DNA of 11,927 nucleotides, taken from an uncultured Collinsella sp. GTDB taxonomy: Bacteria > Actinomycetota > Coriobacteriia > Coriobacteriales > Coriobacteriaceae. The position numbers and the translations under genes are program-made. Positions 6,014 through 11,927 of the stretch are shown piece after piece. Every line of letters begins with the position of its first letter. The first letter of the stretch is position 1. Location: contig CAKUGM010000047.1 of NCBI GenBank assembly GCA_934654625.1, positions 1 to 11,927 on the forward strand. Direction: 5' to 3'. Under the pieces are notes generated by a model. The model made no database searches. It had not been told where the DNA came from and was given only the letters and a program-made list of their open reading frames with translations.

Positions 6014-8236
6014 CTACAGATGCAAAACGCGATCGCGAATCTCTTCGGTACGACCCTGGTTCCAGAACTGCGTACCAATATATCCGCAGGTACGACGCGC
6101 CACGTTCATTTTTTCCTGATCGCGGTTGCCGCAGTGGGGGCACTCCCACACCAGCTTGCCGTCGTCCTCCACGATCTTGATCTCGCCGTCGTAGCCGCAC
6201 ACCTGGCAATAGTCGCTCTTGGTGTTGAGCTCGGCGTACATGATGTTGTCGTAGATGTACTGCATCACACGAATAACGGCCTTGAGGTTATCCTGCATGT
6301 TGGGGACCTCGACGTAGGAGATGGCGCCGCCGGGGCTCAGACGCTGAAACTGGCTCTCGAACTTAAGCTTGTCAAACGCATCGATCTGTTCGGACACATG
6401 CACGTGATAGCTGTTGGTGATGTAGCCCTTGTCGGTCACGCCGGGGATGATGCCAAAACGGCGCTGCAGCGACTTGGCGAACTTGTACGTCGTGGACTCG
6501 AGCGGCGTGCCGTAGAGCGAGAAGTCGATGTTGCTCTCGGCCTTCCACTCGTTGCACTTGTCGTTCATGCGCTGCATAACCTGCATCGCAAAGGGCGTGC
6601 CCTCGGCCTCGGTGTGGCTGTGGCCGGTCATGTACCTGACACACTCGTAAAGGCCGGCGTAGCCGAGCGAGATGGTCGAGTAGCCGCCGTATAGCAGCTT
6701 ATCGATGGTCTCGCCCTTCTTGAGGCGCGCGAGGGCGCCATACTGCCACAGAATCGGGGCGGCATCGGACAGCGTGCCCTTCAAACGATCGTGACGGCAC
6801 ATGAGGGCCTTGTGGCAAAGCTCCAGGCGCTCGTCGAAGATCTCCCAGAACTTGTCCATGTCCTGATGCGACGAAAGTGCCACGTCGGGCAGGTTGATAG
6901 TAACGACGCCCTGGTTAAAGCGGCCGTAGTACTTGGGCTTGCCTGGCTCCCAGTTGCCGGCATTCGCCACGTTATCGTAGCCGTTGCCGGAGCGGTCGGG
7001 AGTCAAGAAGCTGCGGCAGCCCATGCAGGTGTAGCAATCGCCGTTGCCCTCGGTCTCGCCAAGAGACAGCTTGTACTCACGCATCTTCTTCTCGGAGATG
7101 TAGTCGGGCACCATGCGCTTGGCGGTGCACTTGGCCGCAAGCTGCGTAAGGTAGAAGAACGGGGAATCCTCGGCCACGTTGTCATCCTCAAGCACGTAGA
7201 TGAGCTTGGGGAACGCCGGGGTGATCCACACACCCGCTTCGTTCTTCACGCCCTCGTAGCGCTGACGGAGGGTCTCCTCGATGATCATGGCGAGGTCGTG
7301 CTTCTCGGACTCGGAACGAGCCTCGTTGAGATACATGAACACGGTGACGAACGGAGCCTGGCCATTGGTGGTCATGAGGGTCACAACCTGGTACTGGATC
7401 GTCTGGACGCCGCGGCGAATCTCATCGCGCAGACGGTCCTCCACGACCTCATGCACCTTCTCTTCGGGAGCGCTCACACCGAGCTCCTCGAGCTCACGGG
7501 CCACCTCACGGCGAATCTTTTGACGGCTCACCTCGACGAACGGTGCCAGATGGGTCAGCGAGATGGACTGGCCGCCGTACTGAGAAGAAGCCACCTGGGC
7601 GATGATCTGCGTGGCGATATTGCACGCCGTCGAGAAGCTGTGCGGCTTCTCGATGAGTGTGCCCGAGATGACCGTGCCGTTTTGCAGCATGTCCTCGAGA
7701 TTCACCAGATCGCAATTGTGCATATGCTGGGCAAAGTAATCCGAATCATGGAAGTGGATGATGCCCTCGTTATGGGCGGCAACGACGTCGGCGGGCAGCA
7801 AGACGCGCTGAGCCAGGTCCTTGGAAACCTCGCCGGCCATGTAGTCGCGCTGTACCGAGTTGACGGTAGGGTTCTTGTTGGAGTTCTCCTGCTTGACCTC
7901 TTCGTTGTTGCACTCGATGAGCGAGAGGATCTTGTCGTCGGTGGTGTTCTTGGTGCGCTTGAGGCTCTGGACATAGCGATAGATGATGTAGTGACGAGCC
8001 ACCTCATAGCAGTCGAGACGCATGATCTCGTCCTCGACCATATCCTGGATCTCCTCGACCGAGACGGTATGGCCGGCGTTCTCGCATGCATCGGCAACGT
8101 TTTGCGCGGCATAGACAACCTGACGCTCGGTCAAGCGATCGGACTCCTTGACCTCACGATTGGCCGCTCGGATGGCGCTGCTGATCTTCTCGATGTCAAA
8201 CGTAACTTCCACTCCGCTGCGCTTGATGATCTTCAT
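6014..8236 (-). CDS. nrdD: Anaerobic ribonucleoside-triphosphate reductase
   Basis: Class III reductase that turns ribonucleoside triphosphates into deoxynucleotides without oxygen through a glycyl radical. The 740-residue protein has an N-terminal ATP-cone (about 1-94), which senses ATP/dATP; the reductase barrel with FSTACN (201-206) and CYTCMGCRSFL (401-411); a zinc-binding Cys4 site near the C-terminus (Cys677, Cys680, Cys699, Cys702); and the radical motif RRTCGYIG (714-721) with Gly718 as the radical residue. All expected parts are present. The ATG at 8236 starts the ATP-cone (KIIKRSG), with GAGAGG ten bases upstream; a TTG at 8266 would add ten unconvincing residues. It heads the nrdD-nrdG-folE-HD-folB cluster and is preceded by a leader of about 190 nt and two NrdR boxes. 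Confidence 0.97.
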   Translation of the reverse strand: MKIIKRSGVEVTFDIEKISSAIRAANREVKESDRLTERQVVYAAQNVADACENAGHTVSVEEIQDMVEDEIMRLDCYEVARHYIIYRYVQSLKRTKNTTDDKILSLIECNNEEVKQENSNKNPTVNSVQRDYMAGEVSKDLAQRVLLPADVVAAHNEGIIHFHDSDYFAQHMHNCDLVNLEDMLQNGTVISGTLIEKPHSFSTACNIATQIIAQVASSQYGGQSISLTHLAPFVEVSRQKIRREVARELEELGVSAPEEKVHEVVEDRLRDEIRRGVQTIQYQVVTLMTTNGQAPFVTVFMYLNEARSESEKHDLAMIIEETLRQRYEGVKNEAGVWITPAFPKLIYVLEDDNVAEDSPFFYLTQLAAKCTAKRMVPDYISEKKMREYKLSLGETEGNGDCYTCMGCRSFLTPDRSGNGYDNVANAGNWEPGKPKYYGRFNQGVVTINLPDVALSSHQDMDKFWEIFDERLELCHKALMCRHDRLKGTLSDAAPILWQYGALARLKKGETIDKLLYGGYSTISLGYAGLYECVRYMTGHSHTEAEGTPFAMQVMQRMNDKCNEWKAESNIDFSLYGTPLESTTYKFAKSLQRRFGIIPGVTDKGYITNSYHVHVSEQIDAFDKLKFESQFQRLSPGGAISYVEVPNMQDNLKAVIRVMQYIYDNIMYAELNTKSDYCQVCGYDGEIKIVEDDGKLVWECPHCGNRDQEKMNVARRTCGYIGTQFWNQGRTEEIRDRVLHL

Positions 8237-8318
8237 GAAGCTCGTACCTCTCGTCCTCTTCTTCAAGGCGCACGAACGTTACGGGTCTTCCCCGCCCTCT
8301 TGCGTCTTCTTTGTTCTT

Positions 8319-8388
8319 AAAAAGACTTTACGCCCACGTGCGGACAGCGCCGCGCCTTGCGCACGAGACGGCAAGGAGAGCCACGGGC
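8319..8388 (-). other. Structured nrdD leader with competing hairpins and a T run
   Basis: Within the presumed 5' leader, CGTGCG (8337-8342) can pair with CGCACG (8360-8365), or CCTTGC (8355-8360) with GCAAGG (8371-8376). The two stems share base 8360 and are mutually exclusive as full stems. An outer GCCC (8332-8335) / GGGC (8385-8388) pairing is also possible. On the minus strand five T follow (8323-8319). It looks like an attenuator or regulatory leader but matches no riboswitch class I recognise. Confidence 0.35.
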
Positions 8389-8433
8389 TTGTTCGATAGG
8401 TGCAAAGTCGTATCTTACGGTGCGTTGTCATCT

Positions 8434-8439
8434 ATCATA
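8434..8439 (-). promoter_or_regulatory. nrdD: Candidate -10 of the nrdD operon
   Basis: TATGAT on the minus strand (5 of 6 to consensus). Its -35 region would fall on the downstream NrdR box. Transcription would start near 8427, leaving about 190 nt before the nrdD ATG. An alternative promoter (TTAAGC at 8484-8479, 16 bases, GATATA at 8462-8457) would overlap both boxes. Confidence 0.4.
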
Positions 8440-8452
8440 CGCCAAGTTACTC

Positions 8453-8468
8453 ACCCTATATCATGTTT
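8453..8468 (-). promoter_or_regulatory. NrdR box, promoter-proximal copy
   Basis: A degenerate 16-base site matching the known NrdR consensus ACACWATATATWGTGT at 12 of 16 positions when read on the plus strand. Its first base lies exactly 31 bp from that of the better copy at 8484, the three-helical-turn spacing typical of paired NrdR sites. NrdR represses ribonucleotide reductase genes in response to bound nucleotides. Confidence 0.65.
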
Positions 8469-8483
8469 TCTTTTTTATGCTTA

Positions 8484-8499
8484 ACACTACATATTGTGT
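8484..8499 (-). promoter_or_regulatory. NrdR box, promoter-distal copy
   Basis: ACACTACATATTGTGT on the plus strand, 15 of 16 matches to the NrdR consensus and nearly palindromic. With the second copy 31 bp away, it forms the usual tandem operator in front of an nrd gene. The nrdR gene itself is not in this window. Confidence 0.85.
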
Positions 8500-8503
8500 T
8501 TTA

Positions 8504-8597
8504 GCAGGTCAGGGGCGTAAGAAAGATAACGAAAAAAACTGCACGCCCCCTACTAGCAATTTTATTCCGCTCGCCCCCATCGCGTGACCTGCAGTTT
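8504..8597. repeat. Competing inverted repeats in the gap upstream of nrdD
   Basis: GCAGGTCA (8504-8511) is perfectly complementary to TGACCTGC (8585-8592), and AAACTGCA (8536-8543) to TGCAGTTT (8590-8597). The two right arms overlap by three bases, so only one full stem can form. A further AGGGGCGT (8511-8518) can pair with ACGCCCCCT (8543-8551) with a one-base bulge. On the minus strand the AAACTGCA/TGCAGTTT stem runs straight into seven T (8538-8532), as in an intrinsic terminator. No coding potential is evident. Function unknown: a small RNA, a secondary terminator or an operator are all possible. Confidence 0.4.
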
Positions 8598-8710
8598 GGA
8601 TAGCAAGCACTTCGAATAGATTCCGACAAGAAATCTTTCAAAACCTCACGACCCGTGCAATGAACGGTGTTAAAAAAGCACTTGACCAAGATGTTGTGCG
8701 TTCACTCAGA

Positions 8711-8743
8711 ATAAACGCGCCGACCCATCGAGAGTCGGCGCGT
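8711..8743 (-). terminator. Rho-independent terminator of the surface-protein gene
   Basis: Perfect 10-bp GC-rich stem ACGCGCCGAC (8715-8724) / GTCGGCGCGT (8734-8743), nine-base loop, followed on the minus strand by TTTATTC. It lies 38 bases beyond the stop of the LPQTG protein gene. Confidence 0.85.
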
Positions 8744-8780
8744 GGCATGAATCAAAGGTTTTGGGCGCGAAAGGTTGCGG

Positions 8781-11588
8781 CTACTTCGAAGCGCGGCGGC
8801 GGGAAGCCTCCCCTGCGGCGATAGCGGCAGCGCCCATGCCCGCGATGACGACGATCCCTTCGAGGGTCGAGTCACCCGTCTGCGGCAGCACGGCAGCTCC
8901 CGTCCGGGGCGAGCCGGCAGACGCGCTCGCACTCGCCTGCTTCACCGTAGCGGAATCGCTGTTATCCCTCGTCTGCGACTGAACGGAATCGGTACCGGAC
9001 GTGGAGCCCGAACCAGCAGCCGAGCCAGACCCCGCAGCTTGCGAGCACTTGTTGTAGCACGCAAGAGCGGCATCGTAGTCTGCCCGCGCGGCATCAAGCT
9101 CGTCTTTTGCCTGTTGTTCGGCGAGAACTGCATCGTCATAGACGGCCTGCTTTGCAAGCGTGTTGGCATGCGCGGCTTCAAATGCGGCTTTGGCCGAAGC
9201 GAGCGGCTTCCCTTTCATCTGCAAGTCAATCTTGGCCTTAATGGCATCGACTTGAGCCTGCGCAACCCGAGCACTCAACTCGGCAAGTTCCCTGCTTGCA
9301 CGGTCCGCATGCTCCTTTGCCGCATCCAAGTCGGTACGGGACTGCTCCACCTTCTTCTTCGCAGCCGCCTGAGCCGCACGAGCCTCCTCGAGTTTTTGCG
9401 CCGCCTGCTGCGCCGCCTGTTCGGCATTCTCGGCGAGCTTGGAAGCAGACTCGGCAACCTTGCGTGCCGCTTCCATAACGGTATAGGCCGCCGCCTCGGC
9501 ATCCTTTGCCGCCTGCAGCTGCACGCCCGCGGCGTCCATGGCAAGCTTCGTCGCCTTCTCGGCAACTTGCGCGCCCGCCACGAGCACGCGAGCGGCATCC
9601 AGGTTCTTGGCGGCAACAGCAAGCTGGGCGTTCACGATATCAAGCTCGGCCTTTGCCTCTTCGTAGCTCCGCGTCAGCTCGCCGGGGATCTTCACGCCGA
9701 GCACGGTCTTGCCGTCAATTTGCTCGTCAAGCTTCTTGAGCTCACTTGCGTGCTGTGCATCGTAGGAAGAAACAGCAGACTTGGCAGCGTCAACGGCGGC
9801 CTGCGCGCTCTGCTGAGCGGCGACCTTTTTATCGTACGCCTTTTGCGCCTCAGCCTTTTTCGCAGCAGCCTGCTCGGTCTGCTGCTTTGCCTGCTCGAGA
9901 GCCGCCTCGGCGTCGTCGAGTTTCCGCTTGTACTCATCCAGATGGTCAACGGCATCTAGGCGAGTGCTCACGTCATCGAGCTCTTCCTGATCGGCCTCGA
10001 GAGCCGTCTTCGCCGCGTCGAGGCTATCGCTTGCAGACTGCTTTGCCGCCTGGGCATCAGCCACGCCCTGCTGGGCCTGAGCAAGGGCCTCGTCAAGCGG
10101 CGCCTTTGCGGCGTTCGCGCTATCAAGAGCCGCTTGAGCCGTGGCGACCTCCTCCGCCTTGGCAGCCTGCTTTTCCTTCAGATCGTTGAGGTTTCCCTCC
10201 GCGGAATCAAGCGCCTTCTTGGCCTCGTTTTTCACCGACTGAAGAACCCACTTGCTGTCCTTGATGGCGTCATAGTTGGACTTTGCAGCGTTGTACACAG
10301 TCTGGGAGGCGCTCACTTCAGAATCGATCTTCGATTTCTCCTTCTGCCTTGCAGCAAGGGTGGTTTGGGCATCCGTCACTGCCTGCGTCGGAGCAACTAG
10401 GTTGTCCTCGGCGGTCTTTTGGGCGGCCTGCGCCGCTTCGAGCGCAGCACCAGCGTTATCAAGCGCAGCCTGGTCGCTCTCAACCTGCTGTTTCTCGTCC
10501 GCAACTTTGCCCTCAAGCTCGGCCTTGCGCGCGCGCAACGCTTGGACCTGTGATGCATCGCCAGCAGCCTTCGAGGCATCCTCGTAAAGCGAGCGAGCAT
10601 CATCGGTGGCCCGCTGCTTTGCCTGCTGGTTTGCCGCTGCATCGTTATAGGCCGTCGTTGCAGCATCAAGTGCGCTTTGCGCCGAAGCGACATCGGCCTT
10701 TGCGGAGTCGAGCGTCGCGTTTGCCTCGTCGACCTTCGCCTCAAGATCGGCATGCCCCTGGTTGATCTCGTCGCGACGAGCGTTGGCATCGTCAAGCGCC
10801 TTCTTGGCCTTATCGTACTTGGCCTGCGCGTCCTTTTGACGATCAACCATCTTGTTGTACCAGTTCTCGGCGTTCTCGAGGTTCTTTTTGGCGGTATCGA
10901 GTGCGCTTACCGCCGCATCATGTTTGGTGCGGGCGTCGTCGTACTTGTCCTGAGCCTTTTGACTTTGAGCCTTCGCGGTCTCCCAAAGCTTCTGCGCCGC
11001 CTCATAATTCTTCTGTGCTACATTCGCCGCCGCCCTCAGGCTGTCAACGGAATCCCCCGCAAGGCCCGCGAGGGCCTGGAGGCGCTGCACTTCAAGCGTC
11101 GCCTTAGCGTGCTCGGCTTTGGCGGCCTCGAGTTCAGCCGTCTTCTTCACCACCGCACGGTCGGCCTCCTTGACCTCCTCGCTCTTCTCGGTCCACTCGC
11201 CTTCGATATCCTTGAGGTGCTGCTGAGCGGCTTCATTGGCGGCAGCGGCCTCGTCATAGGCGGCCTGCGCTGCCTCGAGGTTTGATGCCGCCTCCTTTTC
11301 GGCCGCCTGCGCGGTCTCCAAATCGGTTGCGGCATCGCCGGTGGCGTCGCGCTTTGCCTGATAGTTCGCCTCCGCCTCGTCTAGCTTCGCCTTAGCGTCA
11401 TCGAGATTTTTCTTGCAGGCGGTCAGCGACATGGTGCCGCCCTGGCACTCTTCATAGCAGCCAGCAAGCACTAGATCGTTATTCGTCTGAGCCATCGCGG
11501 CAGTAGAGAGCATGGGCGAGAGCGCGAATCCGGCAGTTACCACCGCGGCAGCCGTAGGCTTGAAGTAATTCTTCTTGAGAGAGGCCAT
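8781..11588 (-). CDS. LPXTG-anchored alanine-rich coiled-coil surface protein
   Basis: Secreted protein of 935 residues, covalently attached to peptidoglycan by a sortase. A signal peptide covers about 1-33 (KKNYFK, a hydrophobic core, AMA-QT cleavage). Residues from about 54 to 840 are nearly continuous coiled coil rich in Ala, Lys, Glu, Asp and Gln, with blocks such as LEAAQAAYDEAAAANEAA. A Ser/Gly/Thr-rich spacer (851-893) leads to LPQTG (901-905), a hydrophobic segment (909-925) and the basic tail RRRASK. Five cysteines are visible: Cys44 and Cys48 (CYEEC), Cys58, and Cys844 and Cys848 (CYNKC), at the two ends of the coil. The ATG at 11588 starts the signal peptide; the ribosome site (AAGGA) is rather far upstream. 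A dedicated terminator follows. Ligand or partner unknown; a rod-like adhesin or stalk is likely. Confidence 0.92.
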   Translation of the reverse strand: MASLKKNYFKPTAAAVVTAGFALSPMLSTAAMAQTNNDLVLAGCYEECQGGTMSLTACKKNLDDAKAKLDEAEANYQAKRDATGDAATDLETAQAAEKEAASNLEAAQAAYDEAAAANEAAQQHLKDIEGEWTEKSEEVKEADRAVVKKTAELEAAKAEHAKATLEVQRLQALAGLAGDSVDSLRAAANVAQKNYEAAQKLWETAKAQSQKAQDKYDDARTKHDAAVSALDTAKKNLENAENWYNKMVDRQKDAQAKYDKAKKALDDANARRDEINQGHADLEAKVDEANATLDSAKADVASAQSALDAATTAYNDAAANQQAKQRATDDARSLYEDASKAAGDASQVQALRARKAELEGKVADEKQQVESDQAALDNAGAALEAAQAAQKTAEDNLVAPTQAVTDAQTTLAARQKEKSKIDSEVSASQTVYNAAKSNYDAIKDSKWVLQSVKNEAKKALDSAEGNLNDLKEKQAAKAEEVATAQAALDSANAAKAPLDEALAQAQQGVADAQAAKQSASDSLDAAKTALEADQEELDDVSTRLDAVDHLDEYKRKLDDAEAALEQAKQQTEQAAAKKAEAQKAYDKKVAAQQSAQAAVDAAKSAVSSYDAQHASELKKLDEQIDGKTVLGVKIPGELTRSYEEAKAELDIVNAQLAVAAKNLDAARVLVAGAQVAEKATKLAMDAAGVQLQAAKDAEAAAYTVMEAARKVAESASKLAENAEQAAQQAAQKLEEARAAQAAAKKKVEQSRTDLDAAKEHADRASRELAELSARVAQAQVDAIKAKIDLQMKGKPLASAKAAFEAAHANTLAKQAVYDDAVLAEQQAKDELDAARADYDAALACYNKCSQAAGSGSAAGSGSTSGTDSVQSQTRDNSDSATVKQASASASAGSPRTGAAVLPQTGDSTLEGIVVIAGMGAAAIAAGEASRRRASK
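8874..8888 (-). other. Sortase sorting signal LPQTG
   Basis: Codons 901-905 of the surface protein, followed by Asp, a hydrophobic stretch and RRR. Class A type sorting signals have this layout: cleavage between Thr and Gly, then linkage to the cell-wall precursor. Confidence 0.92.
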
Positions 11589-11655
11589 TGTGCACCCGTT
11601 CCTTCGCTGCGCCGCAGTTGCTGAAGCGACACGTGTCCATTAAATTCACTGCGAA

Positions 11656-11684
11656 AGAATACTCCTCGAACATTTCAGCAACAA
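11656..11684 (-). promoter_or_regulatory. Promoter of the surface-protein gene
   Basis: On the minus strand TTGTTG (11684-11679), a 17-base spacer and TATTCT (11661-11656). It predicts a start near 11649 and a leader of about 60 nt. Moderate match to both hexamers in a locally AT-rich stretch. Confidence 0.45.
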
Positions 11685-11813
11685 TGGATAAATAAGCCCC
11701 ATATGTGGAGAAACGTACAATTGATGCATAATCGACAAATATTGCTTTGAAAGATCGTTGCCGTATCACAAGGCCTGGCGAGGAGATGCGCCCCCGACGG
11801 GTTCACTTCAACG

Positions 11814-11844
11814 AAAAGGGCCCCTCCGGGAAGGAGGGGCCCTT
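11814..11844 (-). terminator. Rho-independent terminator of tRNA-Cys
   Basis: Perfect 12-bp stem AAGGGCCCCTCC (11816-11827) / GGAGGGGCCCTT (11833-11844) with a five-base loop, ending on the minus strand in TTTTCG. It sits nine bases after the tRNA 3' end. Confidence 0.85.
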
Positions 11845-11852
11845 GAGCGATC

Positions 11853-11926
11853 TGGAGGCGAAGCCCGGATTCGAACCGGGGGTAAAGGCTTTGCAGGCCT
11901 CTGCCTTACCACTTGGCCACTTCGCC
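11853..11926 (-). tRNA. tRNA-Cys (anticodon GCA)
   Basis: Complete 74-base tRNA including an encoded CCA (11855-11853). The acceptor stem GGCGAAG (11926-11920) pairs with CTTCGCC (11863-11857). Discriminator base is T, as expected for cysteine. The anticodon loop CTGCAAA (11896-11890) has GCA at 11894-11892, and the T-arm carries GGTTCGAATCC. It is followed at once by a terminator and is probably a single transcription unit or the last gene of one starting outside the window. Confidence 0.97.
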
Positions 11927-11927
11927 G

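Noticed and set aside
5886..6209. An upstream extension of nrdG in frame
   Set aside because: It runs into the end of nrdD, its Arg-rich sequence does not resemble NrdG, and a strong ribosome site precedes the ATG at 5885.
6791..8320. A 509-codon open frame on the plus strand opposite nrdD
   Set aside because: nrdD is unmistakable on the other strand with all catalytic motifs. The opposite frame is a by-product of GC-rich codon use and its Leu/Val/His-rich translation matches nothing.
8645..8700. GCAC/GTGC stem with six T on the minus strand as a second terminator of the surface-protein gene
   Set aside because: Only four base pairs with a 14-base loop; the 10-bp stem at 8715-8743 is a sufficient terminator.
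8775..9959. A 394-codon open frame on the plus strand opposite the surface-protein gene
   Set aside because: It mirrors the repetitive Ala-rich coiled coil. Its translation is low-complexity Leu/Arg/Gly and has no start context.
11479..11769. A 96-codon minus-strand frame overlapping the start of the surface-protein gene
   Set aside because: Out of frame with the signal peptide, it spans the predicted promoter, and it has no recognisable domain.

Overview
The window looks like chromosomal sequence from a GC-rich, Gram-positive anaerobe. I read it as an actinobacterium of the class Coriobacteriia, possibly Collinsella-like. That is an inference from high G+C with strong Shine-Dalgarno sites, a class III anaerobic ribonucleotide reductase with its activase, NrdR boxes, and a sortase-anchored (LPQTG) surface protein. 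I could not test the assignment with a search. No insertion sequence, phage gene or CRISPR array is visible.

Layout from left to right. (1) 8-1072, minus: a D-alanine-D-X ligase whose omega loop resembles VanA (D-Ala-D-Lac) rather than an ordinary Ddl. (2) 1217-1870, plus: a YgjP/SprT-like zinc metallopeptidase, divergent from the ligase. (3) 1935-3458, minus: a membrane protein with an N-terminal zinc ribbon, an acidic Ser-Glu-Pro linker, one membrane segment and an outside domain. It converges with gene 2 on a shared terminator region. (4) 3678-8236, minus: a compact cluster read in the order nrdD, nrdG, folE, HD-domain phosphohydrolase, folB. (5) 8237-8780: about 540 bases without a gene. 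It holds the nrdD leader, two tandem NrdR boxes exactly 31 bp apart, an unexplained set of competing inverted repeats, and the terminator of the next gene. (6) 8781-11588, minus: a 935-residue secreted coiled-coil protein with an LPQTG sorting signal. (7) 11853-11926, minus: tRNA-Cys(GCA) with its own terminator.

The nrd-fol cluster joins two linked needs. NrdD, activated by NrdG, makes deoxynucleotides without oxygen, while FolE and FolB catalyse the first and a later step of tetrahydrofolate synthesis, the cofactor needed for dTMP and purines. The HD protein between folE and folB is well placed to supply the dephosphorylation of dihydroneopterin triphosphate, a step often unassigned in bacteria. 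The nrdG-folE gap is 11 nt and folE overlaps the HD gene by one base, so the fol genes are probably co-transcribed with nrdG and may come under NrdR control.

The observations most worth a second look are the VanA-like loop in the ligase, the HD protein as a candidate folate-pathway phosphatase, the NrdR-headed nrd-fol arrangement with its structured leader, the competing inverted repeats at 8504-8597, and the paired CYxxC motifs bracketing the coiled coil of the surface protein.
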